NCBI RefSeq assembly: GCF_003332305.1
Contig: NZ_QOIO01000018.1
Coordinates: 1-64,000 of the forward strand
Length of the DNA stretch: 64,000 nt
Origin: Microvirga aerophila
GTDB taxonomy: Bacteria > Pseudomonadota > Alphaproteobacteria > Rhizobiales > Beijerinckiaceae
Direction: 5' to 3'
Below, piece by piece: positions 1 through 8,645 of this stretch; positions within the stretch are counted from its first letter, which is position 1, and the number at the start of each line of letters is the position of its first letter. The translations under genes and the position numbers were made by a program. The notes beneath the pieces are model-generated. The model was given only the letters and a program-made list of their open reading frames with translations, was not told the DNA's origin and made no database searches.

Positions 1-429
1 CATCACATCCTCCCGTGACCGGGAGGTGAATCATCAACTCACTGCAAAGAAAAGATCTTTTATGGGTTCACGACCTAGCAGCCTACAGTTGCTCGGCCGG
101 CCTAAACTGAATCAGGTTAACCGATGACCGGGGCGTTCCAGCAGGGGCTGAGGGCCATCTACCAAGGCCATTGAAGAGCATTCGGGCCCGATGCCACCGT
201 TTTTTCATGGCAAAAGCCTGTCCCATCAGCCAATTCAAACTCGGTTTTGCTTCGTTGGACGAGGGATTACTAAGTGACGGGCGTCATCTGAAGCGCACAA
301 GAAGCCCGAACGATTATTCTCAAAGAATATCTGAGAATACCACCCGAAAGATACGCTCGGAAAATTGAATCAGAATAAAGATACGGTTTGAATCAGTCTT
401 AACGACAGCCGACAATCCCTTGAAAATGT
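1..429. other. Leading intergenic stretch, no gene seen
   Basis: No reading frame here has coding character. A short hairpin lies near the left edge (about 8-24, arms CTCCCG/CGGGAG) and could end a transcript coming from outside the window. At 315-329 there is a small palindrome, TATTCT-CAA-AGAATA, resembling one upstream of the exported protein at 37274. It lies on the 3' side of the tRNA, so it has no obvious target gene. Confidence 0.5.
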
Positions 430-504
430 TGGTGAGCGGGGTGGGGATCGAACCCACGACCACATGATTAAAAGTCACGTGCTCTACCACTGAGCTACCC
501 GCCC
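430..504 (-). tRNA. tRNA-Lys (anticodon TTT)
   Basis: Read on the minus strand, the sequence folds into a standard cloverleaf. The 7-bp acceptor stem is GGGCGGG with CCCGCTC (one G-U pair). The D arm contains AGCTCAGT-GGTAGAGC. The 5-bp anticodon stem carries the loop CTTTTAA, and the T arm has TTCGATC flanked by GTGGG/CCCAC. The anticodon is therefore TTT, reading lysine AAA/AAG. The discriminator is A and the CCA end is genomically encoded (positions 432-430). It is an isolated tRNA gene divergent from the downstream dehydrogenase-like gene. Confidence 0.95.
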
Positions 505-637
505 TCAGGGTGAGCCCGGAATAGGGGCTCTCGACTGGCGGGTCAATCAAAAAGGCTTAAGATACGACCCTAATCCGCAACCGCGGAATCGTGGACGATC
601 TCACAATCTCCCCGGCTTCCGCCTTCCGAGCCCTTCG

Positions 638-3031
638 ATGACCGATCCCCGTCTGCCCTATTTGTCCGAGTTCGAACGCAAGATCCTTTGGCTTTCGAGC
701 TGGACAATCCACAACGCCAACCATGTCCGACCCAACCGGGACGGGCTGAAGATCGGCGGGCATCAGGCCTCGTCGGCCTCCCTGTCCACCATCATGACGG
801 CGCTTTATCTGGCGGTTCTGCGGCCTGAGGACCGGGTGGCCGTGAAGCCCCATGCAAGCCCGATCTTCCACGCGATCCAGTACCTCCTGGGGCACCAGAC
901 CCGGGAAAAGCTCGAGAACTTCCGCGGCTACAAGGGGGCCCAGTCCTACCCCTCCCGCACCAAGGATATTGACGATGTGGACTTCTCCACAGGATCGGTG
1001 GGCCTCGGCGTCGCCCAAACGCTCTTTGCAAGCCTCGTGCAGGATTATGTAAAGGCCCACGGCTGGTCTAAGGAGCGCCCGGAAGGCCGCATGATTGCGC
1101 TCGTCGGCGACGCCGAGATGGACGAAGGCAACATCTTCGAGGCCTTGCTCGAGGGCTGGAAGCAGGGACTGCGGAACACTTGGTGGATCATCGACTACAA
1201 CCGCCAGAGCCTCGACGCCGTAGTGCGCGAGGGCCTCTATGCCCGTTTCGAATCGATTTTCCGCTCTTTCGGCTGGGACGTGGTGGTTCTGAAGCACGGA
1301 TCCCTCATGCAAGAGGCGTTCCGGGAGCCCGGCGGCGACAGGCTGCGCGATTGGATCGATTCCTGTCCCAATCAGCTTTACTCCGCCCTCACCTTCCAGG
1401 GCGGCGCGGCTTGGCGCAAGCGCCTCCTCGACGATTTGGGCGACCAGGGACCGGTGACCCGGCTCATCGAGAAGCGTTCGGACGAGGAATTGGCGCGGCT
1501 TATGGCCAATCTCGGCGGGCATGACCTTCCGAGCCTGCTCGACGCCTTCGAGTCCATCGACCACGACCGCCCGACCGTGTTCATCGCCTATACGATCAAG
1601 GGTATGGGCCTGCCGCTCGCGGGCCACAAGGACAACCATGCGGGGCTGCTCACGCCTACCCAGATGGACGGTTACCGCGCCTCGGCGAAGGTCCGCCCAG
1701 GCCACGAATGGGATAAGTTCGAGGGAATGAGCCTGCCGGTCGCGGATCTGGAGCGTTTCCTTCAGTCGGTGCCGTTCAACGCGCGCGGCAAGCGCCGTTT
1801 CGAGGCGCCGGTCGTTCCGGTGCCCCGCGAGCTGCCGACGCCTGCGCAGCCTTCCATGTCGACCCAGCAGGGATTCGGCCTCATCCTCAACGAGCTGGCG
1901 CGCTCGGACACGCCTCTTGCCGACCGGATCGTCACGACCGCTCCGGACGTGACCGTCTCGACCAATCTGGGAGCATGGGTGAACCGGCGCGGACTCTTCG
2001 CGCGCGAGGAGATGAAGGACATTTTCAAGTCCGAGCGCATCCCCTCCACCTTCACGTGGGATTTCGGCCCGAAGGGCCAGCACATCGAACTCGGCATCGC
2101 CGAGATGAACCTGTTCATCCTGCTCTCCGCGCTGGGTCTGTCCCATTCCTTGTTCGGGGAACGGATCCTGCCCATCGGCACGCTCTACGATCCGTTCATC
2201 GCCCGCGGGCTCGATGCCCTGAACTACGCGTGCTACCAGGACGCCCGCTTCATCGTCGCGGCGACCCCGTCCGGCGTGACGCTGTCGCCGGAGGGCGGCG
2301 CGCACCAATCCATTGGCACTCCCCTCATCGGACTGGCCCAGGATGGGCTGGCGTCCTTCGAACCGGCTTTCGTAGACGAGCTATCGGTGATTCTCCGCTG
2401 GGCCTTCGACTATCTCCAGCGCGATGGCGAAGCGGAGCCGAATGAGCGCTCGTGGCTGCGTGACGAGACCGGCGGCTCTGTTTACCTGCGCCTGTCGACC
2501 CGCACGCTTGACCAGCCCCAGCGGACCATGACGCCGGAGCTTGCCGCCGACGTCGTCGACGGCGCGTACTGGATGCGCAAACCCGGACCGAATGCCCAGG
2601 TGGTGGTCGCCTATACGGGCACGGTCGCGCCGGAGGCTATCGAGGCCGTGGGGCTCATGGCCGAGGATCGGCGCGACATCGGCTTGTTGGCCATCACATC
2701 GGCTGACCGGCTCAATGCCGGCTGGACCGCCGCGCAGCGGGCAAGAGAGCGCGGCCTCGTTCATGCCCGAAGCCATATCGAGCGGCTCTTAGGCGATCTC
2801 CCGCCGCATTGCGGCCTCGTCACCGTCATCGACGGTCATCCGGCGACTCTGGCATGGCTCGGCTCGGTGCTTGGTCACCGCACTCGCTCCCTGGGCGTGG
2901 AGCATTTCGGCCAGACCGGCACGGTGCAGGACCTCTATCGCCACTTCGGCATCGACGCACAGGGGATCATCGCCGCTGCCGAGATGATTGCGCCGGGTCG
3001 GCCGATCCGGCATTTGAAGGCGCTGGTATGA
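638..3031 (+). CDS. AceE-like transketolase-family protein (homodimeric pyruvate dehydrogenase E1-type)
   Basis: This 797-residue protein has the layout of a homodimeric 2-oxoacid dehydrogenase E1. The N-terminal thiamine-diphosphate domain carries GDAEMDEGN (157-165) and, after about 25 residues, DYNRQSLD (186-193), which match the metal/cofactor motif of E. coli AceE. A pyrimidine-binding domain follows, with the catalytic-glutamate motif IELGIAEMN near 483-491, then a C-terminal transketolase domain. It is about 90 residues shorter than AceE. No E2 or E3 gene lies nearby, so the acceptor substrate is unclear. A transketolase-like or non-complexed dehydrogenase role is possible. ATG is preceded by little recognisable ribosome binding site. 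Confidence 0.85.
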   Translation: MTDPRLPYLSEFERKILWLSSWTIHNANHVRPNRDGLKIGGHQASSASLSTIMTALYLAVLRPEDRVAVKPHASPIFHAIQYLLGHQTREKLENFRGYKGAQSYPSRTKDIDDVDFSTGSVGLGVAQTLFASLVQDYVKAHGWSKERPEGRMIALVGDAEMDEGNIFEALLEGWKQGLRNTWWIIDYNRQSLDAVVREGLYARFESIFRSFGWDVVVLKHGSLMQEAFREPGGDRLRDWIDSCPNQLYSALTFQGGAAWRKRLLDDLGDQGPVTRLIEKRSDEELARLMANLGGHDLPSLLDAFESIDHDRPTVFIAYTIKGMGLPLAGHKDNHAGLLTPTQMDGYRASAKVRPGHEWDKFEGMSLPVADLERFLQSVPFNARGKRRFEAPVVPVPRELPTPAQPSMSTQQGFGLILNELARSDTPLADRIVTTAPDVTVSTNLGAWVNRRGLFAREEMKDIFKSERIPSTFTWDFGPKGQHIELGIAEMNLFILLSALGLSHSLFGERILPIGTLYDPFIARGLDALNYACYQDARFIVAATPSGVTLSPEGGAHQSIGTPLIGLAQDGLASFEPAFVDELSVILRWAFDYLQRDGEAEPNERSWLRDETGGSVYLRLSTRTLDQPQRTMTPELAADVVDGAYWMRKPGPNAQVVVAYTGTVAPEAIEAVGLMAEDRRDIGLLAITSADRLNAGWTAAQRARERGLVHARSHIERLLGDLPPHCGLVTVIDGHPATLAWLGSVLGHRTRSLGVEHFGQTGTVQDLYRHFGIDAQGIIAAAEMIAPGRPIRHLKALV

Positions 3032-3096
3032 TCAGGAAATAGCACTGCCCTGCTCCCTCGCCTCGTGGGGAGGGCAACAAGGTTAGTGCCGTGAAC

Positions 3097-4278
3097 TCAG
3101 TCCTCCACCGCCATGGCGGTGTTGTCTGCGTGCTCTCCGACTTCTGCCTTGCTGTCGCGCTCGCCCTTGGACCAGCCTTCCTTCACCTCGCCGACATAAT
3201 CCTCAAGCCGACCCTCGGCGATTGCCTTGCGAAGGCCCGCCATGAGGTCCTGGTAATAGGCAAGGTTGTTCCAGGTCAGCAGCATCATGCCCAGGATCTC
3301 GTTCGAGCGGACGAGATGATGAAGGTAGGCCCGGGAATAGGTGTTGGATGCGGTGCACTTGGATTCCGGATCGAGGGGGCTGGTGTCCTCGGCGAATTTC
3401 GCGTTGCGCAGGTTCATGCGGCCGTGGCGGGTGAAGACCTGCCCGTGGCGGCCGGCTCTCGTGGGCATGACGCAGTCGAACATGTCGACCCCGCGGCGCA
3501 CCGCCTCCACAATGTCGTCCGGCGTGCCGACGCCCATAAGATAGCGCGGCTTCTCCTTGGGCATGTGCGGCTCAACCGTTTCGATCATCCGCAGCATCAC
3601 ATCCTGCGGCTCGCCAACGGCCAACCCTCCGATGGCGTAGCCCTTGAGGTCGAGGGCTGCGAGCTCCCGGGCGCTCTCGATGCGCAGGTGCTCCACCGCT
3701 CCACCCTGGACGATGCCGAACATGGCCTTGCCCGGCTGCTCACCGAACGCGACCTTACAGCGCTCGGCCCAGCGCAAGGAAAGCCGCATGGCCTTTTCGG
3801 CCACCTCGTCGGGACAGGGCAGTTTCACGCATTCATCGAGCTGCATCTGGATGTCGGAACCCAGCAGCCCCTGGATCTCGATGGAGCGCTCAGGCGTCAG
3901 CACATGGGTCGAGCCATCGATATGAGACTGGAAGGTGACGCCGGTCTCGTCGATCTTGCGCAGGGCCGAGAGCGACATGACCTGAAAGCCACCGGAATCG
4001 GTCAGGATCGGATAGGGCCAGTTCATGAACTGGTGCAGCCCGCCTAAGCGGGCCACCCGCTCCGCGCCGGGGCGGAGCATGAGGTGGTACGTGTTGCCCA
4101 GCACCACGTCGGCGCCGAGCGCCTTCACCTGATCGGGATACATGGCCTTCACGGTGGCCGCGGTCCCCACCGGCATGAAGGCCGGCGTGCGGATGACGCC
4201 GCGTGGCATGCGGATCTCGCCGGTGCGGGCCGCGCCATCCGTCTTGTTGACCGTGAAGGTAAATTGATCCGTGGTCAT
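3097..4278 (-). CDS. tgt: Queuine/preQ1 tRNA-ribosyltransferase
   Basis: The enzyme exchanges guanine-34 of GUN-anticodon tRNAs for preQ1 during queuosine synthesis. At 393 residues it has the normal length. The base-pocket motif TDSGGFQ contains Asp94, and [13 protein letters not shown] contains the nucleophile Asp268. The C-terminal zinc site looks dismantled. The usual Cys-x-Cys-x2-Cys is Ser306-x-Cys308-x2-Ser311 and the distal histidine position is Asn337, so only one of four ligands remains. The surrounding SRAYLHHL fold sequence is intact. It lies about 80 bp after queA on the same strand, as expected for one pathway. The identity is secure; the loss of zinc is read from alignment by eye. 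Confidence 0.96.
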   Translation of the reverse strand: MTTDQFTFTVNKTDGAARTGEIRMPRGVIRTPAFMPVGTAATVKAMYPDQVKALGADVVLGNTYHLMLRPGAERVARLGGLHQFMNWPYPILTDSGGFQVMSLSALRKIDETGVTFQSHIDGSTHVLTPERSIEIQGLLGSDIQMQLDECVKLPCPDEVAEKAMRLSLRWAERCKVAFGEQPGKAMFGIVQGGAVEHLRIESARELAALDLKGYAIGGLAVGEPQDVMLRMIETVEPHMPKEKPRYLMGVGTPDDIVEAVRRGVDMFDCVMPTRAGRHGQVFTRHGRMNLRNAKFAEDTSPLDPESKCTASNTYSRAYLHHLVRSNEILGMMLLTWNNLAYYQDLMAGLRKAIAEGRLEDYVGEVKEGWSKGERDSKAEVGEHADNTAMAVED

Positions 4279-4356
4279 ATGAAATCCTGAAATCGATTTG
4301 GCGTCTTTATCCCTGATTGTGACCGCAAGAGGAAGAGATGCGGCCTGACCAGATCC

Positions 4357-5445
4357 TCAAGACGGCTTGGCCCGAAACAGCAGGCTCGCGTCCCCATATG
4401 AATAGAAGCGATAGCCAGCTTCGATGGCGTGGGAATAAGCAGCCCGCATGCGTTGCAGCCCGGCAAAGGCGGAAACAAGCATGAACAGGGTCGATCGCGG
4501 CAGGTGGAAGTTGGTCATGAGCACGTCCACAGCCTTGAACCGGTAACCGGGCGTGATGAAGATCGCGGTATCGCCGGAAAATGGCGCGATCGTTCCATCC
4601 TCCTCAGCAGCGCTTTCGAGAAGCCGCAGGGAGGTGGTGCCGACCGCCACAACGCGACCTCCCCTCGCCCTCGCCTCATTGAGCGCCCGCGCCGTTTCCT
4701 CGGTCACGGTGCCCCATTCGGCATGCATCCGATGCTCCGCCGTATCGTCCGCCTTCACGGGCAGGAACGTTCCCGCGCCCACATGAAGCGTCACGAATTG
4801 GCGCCCGATGCCACGTTCTTCGAGGCGGCGAAACAGATCGTCTGTGAAATGCAGCCCGGCCGTTGGGGCCGCGACCGCACCCTCGTCCCGGGCATAGACC
4901 GTCTGGTAATCAGCCCGATCCTTTTCGTCCGTAGCGCGCTTGCCGGCGATGTAAGGCGGCAGCGGCAGTTCGCCCAACCGGGCGATGGCCTCGTCCAGAA
5001 ACGGACCCGCGAAGGAAAACCGCAGCGTGACCTCGCCGCCATCGCCTTTCTCCTCCACCTCCGCGTCCACGCGCACCAACTCGCAGGCCGTGCTTTCCGA
5101 CGCCTCGCCGAAGCGGATGCGGTCGCCGATGTTGAGCTTCTTGGCCGGGCGCGCGAAGGCGCGCCAGCGGTCCATACCCTCCCGCTTGTGCAGCATGATC
5201 TCGACCCGGGCGGCCGTCTCCTCGCGCACCCGCAGCCCATAGAGCCGGGACGGAATGACCTTGGTGTCGTTGAGCACCAGCACGTCGCCGGGCTGGAGCA
5301 GGTCCGGCAGATCGCGGACCGTGCGGTCCTCGAACGGAACCTCGTCCGGCTTGACCACAAGCATGCGCGCCGCATCCCGCGGCTCCGTGGGGCGGAGCGA
5401 GATGCTGGATTCGGGAAGGTCGAAGTCGAAGAGGTCTACGCGCAT
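4357..5445 (-). CDS. queA: S-adenosylmethionine:tRNA ribosyltransferase-isomerase
   Basis: QueA transfers the ribosyl part of SAM to preQ1 in tRNA, giving epoxyqueuosine, the step after Tgt. The 362-residue product begins with the family-typical [11 protein letters not shown]. It contains the DTKVIPSRL stretch, AAPTAGLHF and the C-terminal [10 protein letters not shown] block. A start 15 bases further upstream (5460) is possible. I prefer 5445 because the protein then begins where the family normally does, with a CCAGGG stretch just before it. It is co-directional with tgt. A palindromic dispersed repeat separates it from the cyclophilin gene upstream. Confidence 0.96.
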   Translation of the reverse strand: MRVDLFDFDLPESSISLRPTEPRDAARMLVVKPDEVPFEDRTVRDLPDLLQPGDVLVLNDTKVIPSRLYGLRVREETAARVEIMLHKREGMDRWRAFARPAKKLNIGDRIRFGEASESTACELVRVDAEVEEKGDGGEVTLRFSFAGPFLDEAIARLGELPLPPYIAGKRATDEKDRADYQTVYARDEGAVAAPTAGLHFTDDLFRRLEERGIGRQFVTLHVGAGTFLPVKADDTAEHRMHAEWGTVTEETARALNEARARGGRVVAVGTTSLRLLESAAEEDGTIAPFSGDTAIFITPGYRFKAVDVLMTNFHLPRSTLFMLVSAFAGLQRMRAAYSHAIEAGYRFYSYGDASLLFRAKPS

Positions 5446-5462
5446 GAAACCCTGGCTCATAA

Positions 5463-5545
5463 CGTCATGGCCGGACTAGGTCCGGCCATCCACGCCTGTC
5501 CGGCGGTTGAAGATGTGTGCCCGGGACGGACCCGGGCACGATGTC
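5463..5545. repeat. Composite palindromic dispersed repeat
   Basis: Two perfect inverted repeats stand side by side. The first is ATGGCCGGAC-TAG-GTCCGGCCAT (5467-5489) and the second is GTGCCCGGG-ACGGA-CCCGGGCAC (5517-5539). The flanks CGTC and CCAC match a second copy at 11746-11777. Such GGCCGG-centred hairpins between genes are a known type of intergenic repeat in Rhizobiales. Here it lies between the cyclophilin and queA genes. Confidence 0.7.
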
Positions 5546-5560
5546 GTTCGGTCGAAAATA

Positions 5561-6028
5561 TCAGGCCGCGTCGGCCGCGACCTTCATGGAGACGATCCGG
5601 TCGGGATCTCGCACGGGTTCGCCGCGCTTGATCTTGTCCACGTTTTCCATCCCCTCGGTCACCTTGCCCCAAACGGTGTATTGCTTGTCGAGGAAGCGGG
5701 CGTCGTCGAACACGATGAAGAACTGAGAATTCGCCGAATGAGGCGCATTGGTGCGCGCCATGGAGCAGATTCCGCGCACGTGGGGCTCAGCGTTGAACTC
5801 GGCCTTGAGATCCGGCAGGTCCGATCCGCCCGTTCCCGTGCCGGTGGGATCGCCCGTCTGGGCCATGAAGCCCTCGATCACCCGGTGGAAGGGCGCGTTG
5901 TCATAGAAGCCCTGACGCGACAGGGTCTTGATGCGCTCCACATGACCGGGCGCGAGATCCGGACGGAGCTCGATGACCACGCGGCCCTTGGTGGTTTCCA
6001 TGATGATGGTGTTTTCCGGGTCTGCCAT
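5561..6028 (-). CDS. ppiB: Peptidyl-prolyl cis-trans isomerase, cyclophilin type (cytoplasmic)
   Basis: This compact 155-residue cyclophilin lacks a signal peptide, so it should act in the cytoplasm as a prolyl isomerase in protein folding. It shows the active-site blocks FHRVIEGFMAQTGD, GTGTGG and ANSQFFI. The start at 6028 gives MADPENTI and has AGGAGAG at the right spacing. The open frame continues further upstream, but that part overlaps the next gene and is not protein-like. It is followed by queA and preceded by a periplasmic protein and a second, exported cyclophilin, so the pair covers both compartments. Confidence 0.94.
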   Translation of the reverse strand: MADPENTIIMETTKGRVVIELRPDLAPGHVERIKTLSRQGFYDNAPFHRVIEGFMAQTGDPTGTGTGGSDLPDLKAEFNAEPHVRGICSMARTNAPHSANSQFFIVFDDARFLDKQYTVWGKVTEGMENVDKIKRGEPVRDPDRIVSMKVAADAA

Positions 6029-6072
6029 AGAACTCTCCTGAATGGCTTGAAATACGGTCCGAGTCGTCCGGC

Positions 6073-6591
6073 TCACATAGGCCGGGAGTCGACGAAACGG
6101 AAGAGGAAGGGCCGTCCAGCGACCGCGCCGCCGAGCCCCTCCGTGAAAGGAAGCGGGGTGCAGCGCACGAACGCCTCGCGGACCGAGCGGGTGAACGGCT
6201 CCCGCTGCTCCGGCTGGGTGCCCGCTCGGTAGTATGTGATCTTGGGCAGCCCCAGGACCTCGCCGTTGCGCTTGAAGGCGATGCGCAGGGTGATCTCCTG
6301 ACCGGAATATCCGCTTCCGGTCGGTGGCTGCCAGCAAGCTTCGATGGCCCGGAACACATCGCGGATCCGATCGACACGCGGAACGGGGGCCGCGTCCTCA
6401 TAGCGCCAAACAGTGCCTCTCGGCACGTCGGGCGAGGTCAGGGGCGGCTCGAGCTGCTCCATCCGCTCGTCCGGATCGCCGAAGGGCGACGGGCTCTCGT
6501 CCTGCGCAGCCGCAGGCGAGGAGATACCGACCGCGAGGAAAAGCGCGACGGCAAGCCGCCGCGCTCCGTATGGCCGATCGTACCGCATCAT
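6073..6591 (-). CDS. Exported protein with TolA/TonB C-terminal-like domain
   Basis: The protein has 172 residues with a clear signal peptide (hydrophobic stretch about 12-28, ending SSPAAAQ). The mature part contains IEACWQPP, then an ITLRIAFKRNGEVLG stretch and a late VRCTPLPF. This pattern of a CW...P segment followed by a beta strand with NGEV resembles the C-terminal domain of TolA/TonB family periplasmic proteins. The start codon overlaps the stop of the upstream exported cyclophilin (ATGATG), so the two are probably translationally coupled. The exact function is unknown. Confidence 0.75.
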   Translation of the reverse strand: MMRYDRPYGARRLAVALFLAVGISSPAAAQDESPSPFGDPDERMEQLEPPLTSPDVPRGTVWRYEDAAPVPRVDRIRDVFRAIEACWQPPTGSGYSGQEITLRIAFKRNGEVLGLPKITYYRAGTQPEQREPFTRSVREAFVRCTPLPFTEGLGGAVAGRPFLFRFVDSRPM

Positions 6592-7136
6592 TTCGCGTCA
6601 GCGGCAACCTGCATCTTCACGATCTTGTCCGGATTCGTGACCATGCCGTTGGCGGCCGAGTTGCCCTTCTTGATTTTGTCGACCACGTCCATGCCGCCCA
6701 CGACCTCACCGAACAAGGTGTATTGGCCGGTCAAGGGGCCGCAGCCGTCGTAGCAGATGAAGAACTGGCTGTTGGCGGAGTTCGGGCTCTGCGAGCGAGC
6801 CATGCCGACCGAGCCGCGCTTGTACTGGGTCTGCGAAAACTCGGCCGGTAGATTAGGCAAGTCGGACTTGCCCGTGCCGGTGCCGGTGGGATCCCCCGTC
6901 TGGGCCATGAAGCCGTCGATCACCCGGTGGAACACGACGCCGTCGTAGAAGCCGCGCTTCGCCAGCGCCTTGATCTGCTCCACATGCTTGGGGGCGAGGT
7001 CCGGACGCAGCCGGATCGTGATGCGGCCATCCTTCGTGTCGAGGAAGATGGTGTTCTGCGGGTCGTTGGCCTGCTGGGCCGCGGCAGGCACAAGGCCGGC
7101 GAGCACGATCGCACCGGCTGCGAGCAAACGCTTCAT
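6588..7136 (-). CDS. Peptidyl-prolyl cis-trans isomerase, cyclophilin type, exported
   Basis: The product is a 182-residue cyclophilin with an N-terminal signal peptide (about residues 1-20, ending in PAAAQQ). The active-site blocks FHRVIDGFMAQTGD, GTGTGK and ANSQFFI are present, so it should be an active prolyl isomerase of the periplasm. It is closely related to the cytoplasmic copy at 5561-6028, which suggests a local duplication with one copy retargeted. A small insertion with two cysteines (CYDGCG) distinguishes it. Its stop overlaps the next gene's start. It follows coaD by about 30 bp. Confidence 0.94.
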   Translation of the reverse strand: MKRLLAAGAIVLAGLVPAAAQQANDPQNTIFLDTKDGRITIRLRPDLAPKHVEQIKALAKRGFYDGVVFHRVIDGFMAQTGDPTGTGTGKSDLPNLPAEFSQTQYKRGSVGMARSQSPNSANSQFFICYDGCGPLTGQYTLFGEVVGGMDVVDKIKKGNSAANGMVTNPDKIVKMQVAADAK

Positions 7137-7165
7137 GGACGAGGTCTCCTTGGATTATGCGGACT

Positions 7166-7660
7166 TCATTGCCGCTTGAATTTGGCCCTTAGCCGCTCGG
7201 CGACAAGGTCTGGCACAAAAGCCGAGACATCGCCGCCCATCTGGGCGATCTGCCGGACAAGCGTGGCCGTGATGGGGCGAACCGGAGGCGAGGCAGGCAG
7301 AAAGACCGTCTGAACCTCCGGCGCCATGGCGGCGTTCATGGAGGCCATCTGGATCTCGTAGTCGAAGTCGGTGCCGTCGCGCAGGCCCCGGACGATGATC
7401 GAGGCCCCATGACGCCTTGCCGCCTCGACGGCCAGATCGCTGAAGGTCACAACCTCCAGCTCTTTTCCCTGAAGGACTGGTCCGCACACTGCCCGAAGCA
7501 GCTCGGCCCGCTCCTCGGCGCTGAAGATCGGCGCCTTCGAAGAATGGACCCCGATAGCAATAACGATCCGGTCCGCCACATGGCCGGCCTGACGCACCAC
7601 GTCCAAGTGGCCGTTGGTGACGGGATCGAAGCTGCCGGTAAAGAGCGCGGTTCGGGTCAT
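7166..7660 (-). CDS. coaD: Phosphopantetheine adenylyltransferase
   Basis: This is the penultimate step of coenzyme A synthesis: 4'-phosphopantetheine plus ATP gives dephospho-CoA. The 164-residue length is standard. The nucleotidyltransferase motif T-x-G-H sits in [12 protein letters not shown] (Thr15, Gly17, His18). The [12 protein letters not shown] segment and the [10 protein letters not shown] signature follow. It lies between gyrA and the cyclophilin genes on the same strand, a common rhizobial order, although about 1 kb separates it from gyrA here. Confidence 0.97.
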   Translation of the reverse strand: MTRTALFTGSFDPVTNGHLDVVRQAGHVADRIVIAIGVHSSKAPIFSAEERAELLRAVCGPVLQGKELEVVTFSDLAVEAARRHGASIIVRGLRDGTDFDYEIQMASMNAAMAPEVQTVFLPASPPVRPITATLVRQIAQMGGDVSAFVPDLVAERLRAKFKRQ

Positions 7661-7770
7661 AGGCTATGGCGTAGCTTGAGACGCGGCTTTGGGCAAGCTG
7701 TGCGATAGAGCACCGCCGCCCGGCCTCCAAGATGCGAAAAGCTCATGACCTTTGGGAATAGGAGGATCCG

Positions 7771-7848
7771 ATGATCTTTCGCCTTTTTGTTGTCGCCGTC
7801 ACGGCAGTCCTCGTTCTGAGCCCTGCCGCCCTAGCCGGCTTTGTCTAG
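7771..7848 (+). CDS. Tiny open frame encoding only a signal-peptide-like sequence
   Basis: A 25-codon frame starts eight bases after a perfect AGGAGG. It encodes a lysine-poor but clearly signal-like peptide (MIFRLFVVAVT... ending in SPAALA, a good cleavage site) and then stops three codons later with TAG. Either it is a real micropeptide or leader, or it is the stump of an exported protein gene whose body has been lost by mutation. I cannot recognise coding sequence in any frame after the stop. It is oriented away from coaD. Confidence 0.4.
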   Translation: MIFRLFVVAVTAVLVLSPAALAGFV

Positions 7849-8040
7849 AACGCATTTTGCGACCTCACCCTGAGGCAGCGTTTCCAGGAATGCGGGAAAC
7901 CGGCGGGTTTGCCGAGAGGGGACGTTGGCGAGGGGCCAACAATGACAAAGCATGAAAAGGTTGGACTTAGACAGGGTCGACCGATGCGGTTCATGGAGGT
8001 GTTCCCGGCAATGACTCACATGAAAATGAATTGTTCTTGA
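7849..8040. other. Intergenic DNA with small palindrome, no clear gene
   Basis: It contains CCTCACCCTGAGG (7861-7873), an interrupted palindrome of a kind scattered in rhizobial genomes. A 32-codon plus-strand frame (7942-8040, starting MTKHEKVGL and ending MNCS) has only a weak ribosome binding site, and I do not call it. Confidence 0.35.
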
Positions 8041-8375
8041 AACAGGCAAGCGTCGTCGGGCTCTGGGCCGCAAAGGCCCGAGCCTGAAGAGCGATCGAGG
8101 GGCGCGATGGGCGATCCGGCTCGATGGGGGTGATGGTGGGGAAGAGCCGGATGGCCCCTCGCGCACGGCTCTTTTAGGCAAACAGGCAGCTCTGGCTCGG
8201 GAGCTGCCCTCGACGGACGCCGCGCTTGAACAGCGGCGGGTCGCGAGCCAACCCCGACCCCAGAGCGGATGCCTGGGCCTCCCGCCGCCGGGAGTTGCGT
8301 CACTCCAGGCGCGGGACCGTTCCCGACCCCACAATCACGACGCCTCGCGAGCGCGCCCCTCGGTGGGCCGGGACA
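8041..8375 (-). ncRNA. Candidate structured RNA or leader transcribed from an SOS promoter
   Basis: The minus-strand promoter at 8381-8424 should start a transcript near 8375. The next 330 bases are GC-rich and full of hairpins: CTCCCG/CGGGAG near 8278-8293, CAGCTC/GAGCTG near 8187-8206, AAGAGCC/GGCTCTT near 8138-8172, and GCTC-GGGCC/GGCCC-GAGC near 8068-8091. Two overlapping open frames exist on this strand (for example 8303-8016), but their residue composition looks random and they lack good ribosome binding sites. I saw none of the conserved signatures of tmRNA, RNase P, SRP or 6S RNA. A short unrecognised SOS peptide cannot be excluded. Confidence 0.35.
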
Positions 8376-8380
8376 GCCAA

Positions 8381-8409
8381 CCCATAGCCAAGCTTAGGAG
8401 AATTGTCAA
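8381..8409 (-). promoter_or_regulatory. Sigma-70-type promoter next to a LexA box
   Basis: On the minus strand a consensus -35 TTGACA (8409-8404) is followed after exactly 17 bases by TATGGG (8386-8381). The spacing is ideal, and the -35 directly abuts the LexA box, so LexA should block polymerase binding. Confidence 0.65.
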
Positions 8410-8424
8410 GAACAAAACGAGAAC
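8410..8424 (-). promoter_or_regulatory. LexA (SOS) box
   Basis: Read on the minus strand the site is GTTC-TCGTTTT-GTTC, a perfect match to the alphaproteobacterial LexA operator, a direct repeat of GTTC with seven bases between. It is followed immediately by a TTGACA -35 element. No known SOS gene stands downstream, and the target is the structured region at 8041-8375 or something it leads into. Confidence 0.75.
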
Positions 8425-8645
8425 CAATTGAAGTGTTCGGGTTTAGACTATGTTACCTCCGCCGTTTCGGAGACCCGCAGTCGAATTGTAAGCCTCCGTC
8501 CTATTAACCCTATGAGCACGAGTGTTGCCGACCGTGTCCAAACCGGTATGGGTTCTTCTATCTTCCTCGGGGATCGCTCGAACCCAGGACGGAGAGCCAT
8601 TCACTGTCTCGCCCGCCGAGAGGCTGGATAAGGTTGCTCATCTCA

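Noticed and set aside
7942-8040. 32-codon plus-strand frame ending MNCS
   Set aside because: Weak ribosome binding site, no recognisable sequence, and it runs against the SOS transcript.
7831-8334. Minus-strand frames over the SOS-controlled region
   Set aside because: Composition is random (Arg/Pro/Ser-rich), no ribosome binding site and no recognisable domain; an RNA is the better guess.
8041-8375. tmRNA, RNase P, SRP or 6S RNA
   Set aside because: None of the conserved core sequences of these RNAs are visible, and I found no tRNA-like end.
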